A DNA stretch of 64,000 bases from CAWKOH01 sp963851245 (GTDB taxonomy: Bacteria > Actinomycetota > Acidimicrobiia > Acidimicrobiales > Palsa-688). Location of the stretch: positions 1-64,000 of the forward strand of contig CAWKOH010000015.1 of assembly GCA_963851245.1 (NCBI GenBank), given 5' to 3'. The notes under the pieces were generated by a model. The model saw nothing but the letters and a program-made list of their open reading frames with translations. It had not been told where the DNA came from and did no database searches. Positions 35,157 through 43,203 of the stretch are shown here, in pieces (the first letter of the stretch is position 1; the number at the start of each line of letters is the position of its first letter). The position numbers and the translations under genes were made by a program.

Positions 35157-36667
35157 CGCCCCGACTCTTGCTGGGCATTGAGGATCCGGACCCGCCGGAA
35201 CAGGGCGGAAGGGCATCCGTGGCTGACCGGCGCGACCTGACCGGGCTGGCCCTTCCCGCAGTTGAACGCACCGCCGAGGAGATAGGTGGATTCGCCGCCG
35301 ACCGCGTCCATGGAGCCCCAGAACTCTGTGGTGACACCTTGATATGCGGCGTCCCGTACCTGACCGGCCAGCCGGCCGTTCCGCACCCGGTAGAAGCGTT
35401 GGCCTGTGAACTGGAAGTTGTAGCGCTGCATGTCGATCGACCAGCTCTTGTCCCCCACGATGTAAAGACCGTTCCCCAAGGCCGAGATCAGCTCCTCAGT
35501 TGCCGGGCCGCCGGGGCTGGGTTGGAGCGAAACGTTCGCCATGCGCTGAAGCGGTACGTGGCCTGGCGAATCGGCAAAGGCGCACCCATTGGAACGGTCG
35601 AAGCCCTCCCGGGCGGCCATGGCCCGATTGAGCTGGAAACCGACGAGGATCCCGTCACTAATCAGGTCCCACGACTGCGCCTCCACCCCCTCGTCGTCGT
35701 AGCCGATAGTGGCCAGCCCGTGCTCTGCGGTCCGGTCCCCGGTCACGTGCATGACGGGCGAGCCGTACCTGAGCGAGCCCAATCGATCCAGGGTGGCAAA
35801 GGAAGTCCCGGCGTAGGCGGCCTCGTACCCGAGGGCTCGGTCCAACTCGGTGGCGTGACCGACGGATTCGTGGATGGTGAGAAACAGGTTGGTGGGATCG
35901 ATGACGACGTCGTACAGACCGGGATCCACAGACGGTGACGCCAGCTTCTCGGAGAGCATCTCGGGTATCTCGGCCAGCTCGCGAGCCCAGTCCCACCCCT
36001 CCCCGAGGACGTACTCCCAACCCCGGCCGGCCGGCGGGGCAGTGGTTCGCATGGTCTCGAAGGCCCCTGTGGTCTCGTCCACGGCCACGGCATTTGCCTC
36101 TGCATGGATGCGAACTCGTTGCTGCTGGGTCGTAGTGCCTGATAGGTCCGAGTAGTACTTGTTCTCCTGGACGCAGCGGAGAGAGGCGTCGGCGTGGGTG
36201 ACCAAGCGGTTGTCCAGCAGAGCAGCCGTCCATTCGAGCAGCAGGTCGGTCCGGGCCGGAACGGCGACATCGAAGGGGTTGATCTCGTAAGCGGATACCC
36301 AGGTGCCGTGGTGGACCGGTTCTGGCGCCAGCTCGACCGCCTCTTTGTTGAGGGGTCTCGAGACGGCCGCCACCTCGAGGGCGTCGGCGGCCGCGAGCGC
36401 GGCCGACTCGTTGCTCAAATCCGTCGAGGCCGCGAACCCCCACGTGCCGTCCACCAGCACCCGGACACTCAATCCGACCGCCTCGTCCCCCGCCGCCCCT
36501 TGCACCTCCCGGTCGCGGACACGGCCGTGCCAGCCCTTTGTCCTTTCCACCCTGACTTCGGCGTGGCTGGCGCCGCCGCGGTGGGCCCGATCCAGGGCGG
36601 CGTCGGACAGGGAGGAGAGGGGTAGGGCGGTGAAGGCGCCGTCGACGTCGCCGTTCGGGCCGGTCAT
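35153..36667 (-). CDS. tldD: TldD metalloprotease
   Basis: The catalytic half of the TldD/TldE protease, 504 residues. The zinc motif HExxxH is in TIHESVGHATELD, with a C-terminal zinc-cysteine region near LLGGAFNCGKGQPGQVAPVSHG, which also holds a conserved Gly-Lys-Gly-Gln-Pro turn. The N-terminal domain contains GLSVRVLVDGTWGFA. It is the first gene of the pair and is coupled to tldE by a 4-bp overlap. A role in maturing a peptide such as MftA cannot be excluded, but mftE already does that and the genes are 30 kb apart. Confidence 0.94.
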   Translation of the reverse strand: MTGPNGDVDGAFTALPLSSLSDAALDRAHRGGASHAEVRVERTKGWHGRVRDREVQGAAGDEAVGLSVRVLVDGTWGFAASTDLSNESAALAAADALEVAAVSRPLNKEAVELAPEPVHHGTWVSAYEINPFDVAVPARTDLLLEWTAALLDNRLVTHADASLRCVQENKYYSDLSGTTTQQQRVRIHAEANAVAVDETTGAFETMRTTAPPAGRGWEYVLGEGWDWARELAEIPEMLSEKLASPSVDPGLYDVVIDPTNLFLTIHESVGHATELDRALGYEAAYAGTSFATLDRLGSLRYGSPVMHVTGDRTAEHGLATIGYDDEGVEAQSWDLISDGILVGFQLNRAMAAREGFDRSNGCAFADSPGHVPLQRMANVSLQPSPGGPATEELISALGNGLYIVGDKSWSIDMQRYNFQFTGQRFYRVRNGRLAGQVRDAAYQGVTTEFWGSMDAVGGESTYLLGGAFNCGKGQPGQVAPVSHGCPSALFRRVRILNAQQESGR

Positions 36668-36725
36668 TACGCGGCTCCTCCGATGGATATGAGGCCCATG
36701 AGACGAGCGAGACGCCCCCGGACCG

Positions 36726-37196
36726 CTAACCGACCTTTACGATTTCGACTTCGAGAGGCCCGCTCGGGGCTTCGTAGGACACCCGGTCGCCCTCGAGGTG
36801 CCCCATCAGAGCCTGGCCCAGCGGCGAATTCGGGGACACCACCGCGACCCCTTCCTGCCTCTCCTCGATGGAGCCGATGAGATAGCGCTCGATGTCCTGG
36901 TCGCCCACGTAACGGAGCGCAACGACGACACCGGTCATCACCTCGCCGTTCGAGCCGGCGGAACCGTCCACGACCTCGGCATGGGCCAGCATGGCCTCGA
37001 GCTGGCGGATACGGGCCTCCATCTTCCCCTGCGAGTCCTTGGCTGCGTGGTAGTCGCCATTCTCCGAAAGGTCACCGAGGGCGCGGGCGGCTTCGATCGC
37101 CCGGGCGATATCGATACGCCCGCGGGTGCGGAGGTCCTCGAGCTCGGCTTGCAGGCGGTCATAGGTGTCCTGAGTCAGGCGGTGGATCTCAGCCAT
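36726..37196 (-). CDS. greA: Transcription elongation factor GreA
   Basis: GreA inserts its coiled coil into the RNA polymerase secondary channel and stimulates cleavage of backtracked RNA. The 156-residue protein has the coiled coil (about 1-75) with the acidic tip in GDLSENGDYHAAKD and the C-terminal FKBP-like domain with VVSPNSPLGQALMGHLEGDRV. ATG 37196 follows a TACCCT box by 9 bp. It is divergent from the leuB operon, and their promoters share about 60 bp. Confidence 0.95.
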   Translation of the reverse strand: MAEIHRLTQDTYDRLQAELEDLRTRGRIDIARAIEAARALGDLSENGDYHAAKDSQGKMEARIRQLEAMLAHAEVVDGSAGSNGEVMTGVVVALRYVGDQDIERYLIGSIEERQEGVAVVSPNSPLGQALMGHLEGDRVSYEAPSGPLEVEIVKVG

Positions 37197-37205
37197 ATCG
37201 AGACC

Positions 37206-37211
37206 AGGGTA
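37206..37211 (-). promoter_or_regulatory. -10 box (TACCCT) of greA
   Basis: The hexamer lies 9 bp upstream of the ATG at 37196 on the minus strand, giving a very short or absent 5' leader, as seen for metH and fabD in this window. Confidence 0.5.
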
Positions 37212-37256
37212 GTGGCGGTTGACGGCTAGCCGGCGATCGGCGAGACTGGATGAACT

Positions 37257-37325
37257 GTGATTCTCACGGCCATCATCGAGAGGGCAGCGACCGCCCAATC
37301 AATCGAAAGCGTAATTATCCGGTAG
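37257..37325 (+). CDS. Isoleucine-rich leader peptide of the leuB operon
   Basis: A 22-codon frame begins at GTG 37257, directly after an in-frame TGA, and stops at TAG 37323-37325. It has six Ile codons (2, 6, 7, 16, 20, 21), plus Leu at 3 and Val at 19, so Val-Ile-Ile lies just before the final Arg and stop. The stop codon touches the first hairpin. This is the design of ilv-type attenuator leaders. The start has only a weak ribosome site; a poor TTGACG/GAGACT promoter (37219 and 37242) would make the message almost leaderless. Direct evidence is codon content and layout only. Confidence 0.72.
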   Translation: MILTAIIERAATAQSIESVIIR

Positions 37326-37351
37326 CGCATCGGCACCCTGGGCCGATGCGC
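37325..37351 (+). promoter_or_regulatory. Pause hairpin of the leuB attenuator
   Basis: A perfect 10-bp stem (37325-37334 with 37342-37351, arms GCGCATCGGC and GCCGATGCGC) closes a 7-nt loop right at the leader-peptide stop. A ribosome stalled at the Ile codons 37314-37319 would cover its 5' arm. The 3' side (GGGCCG, 37340-37345) can pair with CGTCCC at 37361-37366 at five of six positions, a possible antiterminator. Confidence 0.65.
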
Positions 37352-37357
37352 TTTGAC

Positions 37358-37387
37358 GACCGTCCCGGTGGGGCGGTCCTTTTGTTT
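37358..37387 (+). terminator. Intrinsic terminator of the leuB attenuator
   Basis: GACCGTCCC (37358-37366) pairs with GGGGCGGTC (37370-37378), including one G-U pair, around a 3-nt loop, and is followed by CTTTTGTTT. It lies 35 bp before the leuB start, where readthrough can be set by the ribosome position on the leader. Confidence 0.75.
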
Positions 37388-37422
37388 CCCGAGTCCCGAG
37401 CACCCGACAGGAGCTAGCAGCA

Positions 37423-38424
37423 GTGAAGTCCTACAAGATCGCGGTAATCCCCGGTGACGGAATAGGCCCCGAGGTGATCGCCGAGGGCCTGAAGTTGGCC
37501 GCCGCCTCGGGCGCGTCGCTGGACACGACCGACTACGACCTCGGGGGCCGGCGTTATCTGGCGACGGGCGAGGTGCTGCCCGACAGTGTGCTCGCCGAGT
37601 TGCGGCAGTTCGATGCCATCCTGCTTGGAGCGGTGGGCACTCCGGAGGTCCCACCGGGCGTGCTCGAGCGGGGTTTGCTTCTGCGCATGCGATTCGAGTT
37701 GGACCAGTACATCAATCTTCGCCCTTTCGTCGCGACATCAAGTGTGGGAGCGGGCGTCCCGATCGATTTCTGCGTGGTCCGGGAGAACACCGAGGGTGCC
37801 TATGCGGGGGAGGGGGGCTTCTTGCGCAAGGGGACGCCTGTTGAAATCGCGACTCAGGGTTCGGTGAACACCCGATTCGGCGTCGAGCGTTGTGTTCGCT
37901 ACGCCTTTGACCTGGCCCGGGCGCGCCCCCGTAGGCATCTGACCCTGGTACACAAGACCAACGTGCTCACATTCTCCGGCGACCTCTGGCAGCGCACCTT
38001 CGACCAAGTCGCGCTCGAATATCCGGATGTGGCGACCGGGTACAACCATGTCGATGCTTCTTGCATCTTCTTCGTCGAGCAACCGGACCGTTACGACGTG
38101 ATCGTCACCGACAATCTCTTCGGCGACATTCTCACCGACCTCGGGGGTGCTGTCGCCGGCGGGATCGGTCGGGCTGCCTCGGGGAACATCAACCCGGATC
38201 GGACCGCCCCGTCGATGTTCGAGCCGGTGCACGGCTCGGCCCCGGACATCGCAGGTACCGGGAAGGCGGATCCGACCGCGGCCATAATCTCCACGGCCAT
38301 GATGCTGGACTTCCTCGGGGCGGGCGAGGCGGCTTCTCGTATAACCAAAGCGGTCGAGGGCTTCGCTCCCGGCCGCGAACTGTCGACCTCCCAGGTCGGC
38401 GACCTCATTGCAGAAAGGGTGTGA
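37423..38424 (+). CDS. leuB: 3-Isopropylmalate / 3-methylmalate dehydrogenase
   Basis: A 333-residue member of the isocitrate/isopropylmalate dehydrogenase family that oxidises and decarboxylates the beta-hydroxyacid with NAD. Motifs are IAVIPGDGIGPEVI, the substrate-binding ARGs in LLLRMRFELDQYINLRPF, RENTEGAYAGEGG, the metal aspartates in VIVTDNLFGDILTDLGG and the NAD loop EPVHGSAPDIAGTGKADP. The GTG start follows AGGAG by 9 nt. With cimA in the same operon it may work on both methylmalate (to 2-oxobutyrate for isoleucine) and isopropylmalate. Confidence 0.94.
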   Translation: MKSYKIAVIPGDGIGPEVIAEGLKLAAASGASLDTTDYDLGGRRYLATGEVLPDSVLAELRQFDAILLGAVGTPEVPPGVLERGLLLRMRFELDQYINLRPFVATSSVGAGVPIDFCVVRENTEGAYAGEGGFLRKGTPVEIATQGSVNTRFGVERCVRYAFDLARARPRRHLTLVHKTNVLTFSGDLWQRTFDQVALEYPDVATGYNHVDASCIFFVEQPDRYDVIVTDNLFGDILTDLGGAVAGGIGRAASGNINPDRTAPSMFEPVHGSAPDIAGTGKADPTAAIISTAMMLDFLGAGEAASRITKAVEGFAPGRELSTSQVGDLIAERV

Positions 38425-38430
38425 GCCGCT

Positions 38431-39354
38431 GTGCCGCTTACCAAGACTGAGAAGATATGGATGGACGGGGAGCTCGTCGACTGGGAAGACGCCCGGATCC
38501 ACATCCTCACCCACACCCTGCACTATGGCTGCGGAGTGTTCGAGGGCATTCGGGCCTACTCGACGGATTCGGGGCCGGCCGTCTTCCGCCTTACCGATCA
38601 CATCCGCCGCCTCTTCAACTCGGCGAAGATCTTCATGATCGACGTCCCCTTCACACCCGAAGAGATAATCGACGCCACCAAGACCACCGTGCGGGTCAAT
38701 GGGCTGGCCGAGTGCTATATCCGGCCGATCGTGTACCTCGGCTACGGGGAGATGGGCCTCAATCCGCTGCCCTGTCCCGTGAACGTTTCGATCGCGGTAT
38801 GGCCCTGGGGCACTTATCTCGGAGATGAAGGAGTGGCCAACGGGGTCACCATGAAGATCAGCTCCTGGCAGCGGCACGACCCCAATGCCGTGCCTCCCGC
38901 GGCCAAGGGGACGGGGATGTACATCAACTCTTCGATGGCCAAGGTCGAAGCACTCAAGGCGGGTTACGACGAAGCCATCCTCCTTTCCCCTCAGGGCTAC
39001 GTCAGCGAGTGCACCGGAGAGAACCTGTTCGTGGTGAAGGGCGGTCGCATCATCACGCCGCCGGTCTCCGCCGGCGCCCTGGAGGGCATCACCCAGGATT
39101 CCGTCCTGACGATCGCGCGGGACCTCGGCTTCGACGTCGAGTTCGGCAACCTCCTCCGCTCCGATCTGTATACGGCCGATGAAGCCTTCCTGACCGGCAC
39201 CGCGGCCGAAGTGGTGCCGATTCGCGCCGTCGACGACAGGCCCCTCAGTGACGGCAAGCCCGGTCCCATCACCCGCCGGCTCCAGGAGGTGTATCACGCC
39301 GCCGTCCGGGGCGAGGTGGACAAGTACAAGGACTGGGTGGAGCATGTCGGGTGA
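38431..39354 (+). CDS. ilvE: Branched-chain amino acid aminotransferase
   Basis: A fold-type IV PLP enzyme of 307 residues that makes Ile, Leu and Val from the keto acids. Key pieces are HTLHYGCGVFEGIRAY, the region with the PLP lysine in SSMAKVEALKAGYDEAILL (the Schiff-base lysine of the fold lies here), SECTGENLFVVKGG and the phosphate loop LEGITQDSVL, then TGTAAEVVPI. The GTG start is 6 bp after the leuB stop. cimA begins inside its last 11 bp. Confidence 0.94.
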   Translation: MPLTKTEKIWMDGELVDWEDARIHILTHTLHYGCGVFEGIRAYSTDSGPAVFRLTDHIRRLFNSAKIFMIDVPFTPEEIIDATKTTVRVNGLAECYIRPIVYLGYGEMGLNPLPCPVNVSIAVWPWGTYLGDEGVANGVTMKISSWQRHDPNAVPPAAKGTGMYINSSMAKVEALKAGYDEAILLSPQGYVSECTGENLFVVKGGRIITPPVSAGALEGITQDSVLTIARDLGFDVEFGNLLRSDLYTADEAFLTGTAAEVVPIRAVDDRPLSDGKPGPITRRLQEVYHAAVRGEVDKYKDWVEHVG

Positions 39355-40996
39355 CGCAGTAGGGCATACGCACGCTCCGGGCCACCTGCACGAGCTTCCT
39401 CCGGAACTCCCGGAGTCGGTCGATATCTACGACACGACGTTGCGCGACGGGAGCCAGCAGGAGGGGCTGTCCCTTACCGTCGACGACAAGCTGCGCGTCG
39501 CCGAACAGCTCGACCATCTGGGTGTGCAGTACATCGAAGGGGGGTGGCCGGGGGCGAACCCGAAGGACGCCGAGTTCTTCCGTCGCGCCGCGGCCGGCGA
39601 CCTCCGGCTCGAGACAGCCACCCTGGTGGCGTTCGGTTCCACTCGCAAGGCCGGCGGCAAGGCTGAGTCCGATCCGGTGCTGGCCGACCTGCTGACGGCG
39701 CAGACCCCGGTGGTGTGCCTGGTAGCCAAGTCGGCCGCATGGCACGTCACCGAGACGCTCCGCACCAGCCTCAACGAAGCCATCGACATGGTGTCGGACT
39801 CGGTCGGGTACCTGGCGTCGCAGGGGCGGCGGGTGTTCCTCGACGCCGAGCACTTCTTCGACGGTCACAAGGACAATCCCCGCTTCAGCCGGGATATCCT
39901 GCTGGCCGCGGCCGAGGCCGGAGCGGAAGTGGTGATCCTCTGCGACACGAACGGCGGCAGCCTCCCCTTCGAGGTCGAGAAGGTCGTCGGGCAGGTGCGG
40001 GACCGCGTCGAGATCGGGCTCGGCTGCCACTTCCACAATGACTCGGGATGCGCGGTGGCCAACTCGCTCGTAGCCGTCCGGGCCGGGGCCACTCAGGTCC
40101 AGGGCTGCATCAACGGCTACGGCGAGCGGACCGGCAACGCCGACCTGACGTCGGCAATACCCGATCTGACTCTGAAGATGGGCGTGGCCACCATCGGCCG
40201 CGACCGCCTGTCCCGGCTGACGGCGGTGGCCCACCACATCTCTGAGGTCGTCAACATCACCCCCAACCCGCACCAGCCCTTCGTGGGGACATCAGCCTTC
40301 GCCCACAAGGCCGGTCTGCACACCAGCGCCATCGCTCGCTCCCGCGCCGCCTACGAGCACGCCGAGCCGGAATCGGTTGGCAACGGGACCCGCTTCGTCG
40401 TCAGTGAGATGGCCGGCCGGTCCACAGTCGCCCTGAAGGCCGAGCAGTTGGGTCTGGCCCTCGATGACGCCGCTCTAGCCGTGGTGGTGGAGCAGCTCAA
40501 GGATCTCGAGCACCGGGGCTACCACTTCGAAGTGGCCGACGGGTCTCTCGAGTTGTTGATGCGGGCCGCGACCGGCTGGAAGCAGAGCTTCTTCACCCTC
40601 GAGTCTCATCGGGTCATCACCGACTTGAGGGAGGACGGAAGCTTCGTCACCGAGGCGACCGTAAAGGTGCTCGTCGGCGACGACCGGGTCATCGCCACTG
40701 CCGAGGGCAACGGTCCAGTCAACGCCCTCGACGCCGCCCTGCGCCAGGCCATCGGACCGGTCTTTCCGCAGCTGGCCCACATACATCTAACCGATTTCAA
40801 GGTTCGGGTCCTCGACAGCAGCCGGGGGACGGCGTCAGTCACCAGGGTTCTGATCGATTCCACTGACGGCGACGATGCCTGGACGACCATCGGCGTCTCG
40901 GAGAACATCATCGAGGCCTCGTGGGCGGCCCTGGAGGATTCCATCGTCTTCGGGTTGCTGCGGGCCGAGTCGCAGCAGCAGAATCAGCCCTCGTGA
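39344..40996 (+). CDS. cimA: Citramalate synthase
   Basis: A 550-residue DRE-TIM metallolyase that condenses acetyl-CoA with pyruvate, opening the threonine-independent isoleucine route. The catalytic barrel has YDTTLRDGSQQEGLSL near residue 28, LDAEHFFDGHKDNP, LCDTNGGSLP, and GCHFHNDSGCAVANS with the metal histidines; the C-terminal LeuA-type regulatory domain (about 400-530) has TDFKVRVLDSSRGTASVTRVLI. Length and the EHFFDG block match the CimA group rather than LeuA. The ATG at 39344 overlaps ilvE by 11 bp. The regulatory domain should bind isoleucine as feedback inhibitor. Confidence 0.92.
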   Translation: MSGDAVGHTHAPGHLHELPPELPESVDIYDTTLRDGSQQEGLSLTVDDKLRVAEQLDHLGVQYIEGGWPGANPKDAEFFRRAAAGDLRLETATLVAFGSTRKAGGKAESDPVLADLLTAQTPVVCLVAKSAAWHVTETLRTSLNEAIDMVSDSVGYLASQGRRVFLDAEHFFDGHKDNPRFSRDILLAAAEAGAEVVILCDTNGGSLPFEVEKVVGQVRDRVEIGLGCHFHNDSGCAVANSLVAVRAGATQVQGCINGYGERTGNADLTSAIPDLTLKMGVATIGRDRLSRLTAVAHHISEVVNITPNPHQPFVGTSAFAHKAGLHTSAIARSRAAYEHAEPESVGNGTRFVVSEMAGRSTVALKAEQLGLALDDAALAVVVEQLKDLEHRGYHFEVADGSLELLMRAATGWKQSFFTLESHRVITDLREDGSFVTEATVKVLVGDDRVIATAEGNGPVNALDAALRQAIGPVFPQLAHIHLTDFKVRVLDSSRGTASVTRVLIDSTDGDDAWTTIGVSENIIEASWAALEDSIVFGLLRAESQQQNQPS

Positions 40997-41502
40997 CCCA
41001 ACCCGACCACGTCCCCCTCCAGGCGACCGATCGCGTCCGGCCCTCGGCCCTGCTCCCCCCTCCGGACAGCTGGTATCTCGACCGGCCGGCCGAGCAGGTC
41101 GGGTTGGAACCTCCGGCCGGGCCGCGCTTCGGTTCGACCGGTCCCGATCTGGGCTATGGGCTCAAGCTGGCCCGGCGCCTGGAGGACCGCGTCGAGCTGA
41201 CGCCGGGCGAGCACCTCGAGGACGCTATCGCCGGATGTTTCGGATGCGGCTCCCGGCGGGCCGCCCACTTCGGCCGCGCCCCTGTGATCTACGACATGCA
41301 GTGGGCCTACGGATTGTGGGGTTTCCTTGGCGGTGCGCCCCCGGACCTGATCGCCTGGCGCAAGCCCCTCTTTCGCGGTGCCGCTGAGCACTACTGGGAC
41401 CAGCGTCAGATTGCCGACGCCGTCCGGCCCGCAACCCTTACGTTGAGCCCGGCCCAGGTGCTGGAGCGCATTGAATCATGGCGGGAGCTGCTTATCGTAT
41501 GA
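40993..41502 (+). CDS. Conserved-looking hypothetical protein
   Basis: A 169-residue protein from GTG 40993, overlapping the cimA stop by 4 bp, with its own stop overlapping the next start. It contains a CFGCGSRRAAHFG cluster around residues 76-88 and an aromatic stretch (YDMQWAYGLWGFLGG), and ends with a short helix (LTLSPAQVLERIESWRELL). I do not recognise a family. The Cys pair might hold a metal or a disulfide. Codon use and tight coupling on both sides support a real gene. Confidence 0.75.
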   Translation: MTQPDHVPLQATDRVRPSALLPPPDSWYLDRPAEQVGLEPPAGPRFGSTGPDLGYGLKLARRLEDRVELTPGEHLEDAIAGCFGCGSRRAAHFGRAPVIYDMQWAYGLWGFLGGAPPDLIAWRKPLFRGAAEHYWDQRQIADAVRPATLTLSPAQVLERIESWRELLIV

Positions 41503-43196
41503 CCATGATGTCGATCGCCGAGGCTGACGCCCAGCTGACCGCGCCGGGCCAGATGTTCGAGATCGACGAGGTCCCGATAAGGGGAGTGCCGACCAGGGTC
41601 TGGAAGAACGCTCCGGCGAACTTGGCCGACATCCTCAACTTGAGCCGAGCCTATGGCGAGCGGACCTTCATCGTCTACGAGGACGAGCGGATCACCTTTG
41701 AGCAGCATTTCCGCGCCGCCGCTCACTTCGCCCACATCCTTCGGAACCGCTTCGCAGTGCGGCAGGGCGACCGGGTATCGATTGCCATGCGCAACCTGCC
41801 GGAGTGGTCGGTGGCGTTCTGGGGGGCGGCGGCGGCCGGCGCGGTCGTGGTACCACTCAACGCCTGGTGGACGGGAGAAGAGCTGCATTTCGGTCTCGCC
41901 GATTCGGGGACCAAGGTGCTCATAGCCGACGCGGAGCGGGCCGCCCGGATCGCTCCCCACCTGGCTGAGCTACCGGACCTCGAAGCCACTGCCGTGGTCG
42001 GATCCAAGGGCGCGCCCCCGAAAGGGATGCAACGGTGGGAGGAGGTGATGGGACAGGTTCCCGGCTCCGTCGATGTTCCCGAGGCATCCGTGGCAACCGA
42101 CGACGACGCCACCATCTTCTACACGTCGGGCACGACGGGCCGTCCCAAGGGGGCGCTCGGTACCCACCGGAACATCTGCACGAACCCGATGAGCCTGTTC
42201 TATGTCGCCGCTCGTAGCGGACTTCGCTCCGGAACCGACTTGATACCCGGCGGAGGCGAGCAGAACGCATATCTCCTCTCAGTGCCCCTCTTTCACGCCA
42301 CCGGCTGCCACTCGATCCTGGTGAGCAACATCATGGCCGGTGGCAAGTTGGTCATGATGTACCGCTGGGACGCCGGCCGGGCGCTGGAGCTGATCGAGAG
42401 GGAGCGGATCACCAGTTTTGGTGGCGTTCCCACCATGGTCATGCAGGTGCTCGACCACCCCGATTTCGGGCGGCGTGACACCTCGTCCGTGAAGTCGGTG
42501 GGATATGGAGGAGCGCCGGCGCCGCCTGACCTGGTTCGCCGGGTCCAGGAGCAACTCGGCTCCACGCCAGCCTCCAACGGGTACGGACTGACCGAGACCT
42601 CCTCGCTGTCGACCATGAACTCCGGTGCCGACTACCTGGCCAAGCCGGACAGCGTCGGACCGCCCGTGCCAGTGGTCACCTTGAAAGCCGTCGATCCGTT
42701 GGGCCAGGAAGTGCCGGTAGGCGAGACAGGCGAGTTGTGGATCAAGGGCCCGAATGTGGTCAAGGGATACTGGAAGCGCCCGGATGCCACTGCCGAGACG
42801 TTCAGCGAGGGCTGGTTGCATACAGGCGACGTGGCGCGCATAGATGAGGAGGGCTTTGTTTATATCGTCGACCGGGCCAAGGACATGCTCATTCGCGGGG
42901 GCGAGAACGTGTACAGCGTCGAGATCGAGAGCGTCCTCTATGACCACCCAGCGGTGGATGAAGCGGCAGTGATAGGGATCCCGCACCCCACACTGGGCGA
43001 GGAGGTCGGTGCCGTCGTGCACATACGCCCCGGCGTGCGGGTCACCGAGGAGGCACTGCAGGAGCACGTCCGCTCCCGCCTGGCTGCCTTCAAGGTGCCC
43101 GTCAGGGTCTGGTTCTACGACGGGGAGCTGCCGCGCAACCCGGCGGGCAAGGTGCTCAAGCGCGAGTTGCGCGAGGAACTGGTCCGATCCACCTGA
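41499..43196 (+). CDS. Acyl-CoA synthetase (AMP-binding)
   Basis: A 565-residue ANL-superfamily ligase. It has IFYTSGTTGRPKGALGTH (P-loop), ASNGYGLTETSSLST, the hinge aspartate in LHTGDVARIDEEGFVYIVDR, KDMLIRGGENVYSVEIE and the catalytic Lys in LPRNPAGKVLKREL. A long-chain or branched fatty acid is the likely substrate, but none can be fixed. The ATG at 41499 overlaps the previous stop (ATGA); an ATG at 41478 would extend it by seven residues. It ends the operon that starts at leuB. Confidence 0.93.
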   Translation: MTMMSIAEADAQLTAPGQMFEIDEVPIRGVPTRVWKNAPANLADILNLSRAYGERTFIVYEDERITFEQHFRAAAHFAHILRNRFAVRQGDRVSIAMRNLPEWSVAFWGAAAAGAVVVPLNAWWTGEELHFGLADSGTKVLIADAERAARIAPHLAELPDLEATAVVGSKGAPPKGMQRWEEVMGQVPGSVDVPEASVATDDDATIFYTSGTTGRPKGALGTHRNICTNPMSLFYVAARSGLRSGTDLIPGGGEQNAYLLSVPLFHATGCHSILVSNIMAGGKLVMMYRWDAGRALELIERERITSFGGVPTMVMQVLDHPDFGRRDTSSVKSVGYGGAPAPPDLVRRVQEQLGSTPASNGYGLTETSSLSTMNSGADYLAKPDSVGPPVPVVTLKAVDPLGQEVPVGETGELWIKGPNVVKGYWKRPDATAETFSEGWLHTGDVARIDEEGFVYIVDRAKDMLIRGGENVYSVEIESVLYDHPAVDEAAVIGIPHPTLGEEVGAVVHIRPGVRVTEEALQEHVRSRLAAFKVPVRVWFYDGELPRNPAGKVLKRELREELVRST

Positions 43197-43203
43197 CGAT
43201 TTC

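Noticed and set aside
33768..36667. TldD/TldE as the maturation protease of the mycofactocin peptide
   Set aside because: MftE is present in the mft cluster for this step and the TldD/E genes are 30 kb away with no link.
37257..37423. A T-box (tRNA-binding) leader for the leuB operon
   Set aside because: The interval between greA and leuB is too short, the T-box sequence and stem I are not seen, and the leader peptide with Ile codons explains the region better.
37738..39345. A long antisense frame opposite leuB and ilvE
   Set aside because: The sense strand has clear catalytic motifs of LeuB and IlvE; the antisense frame has none.
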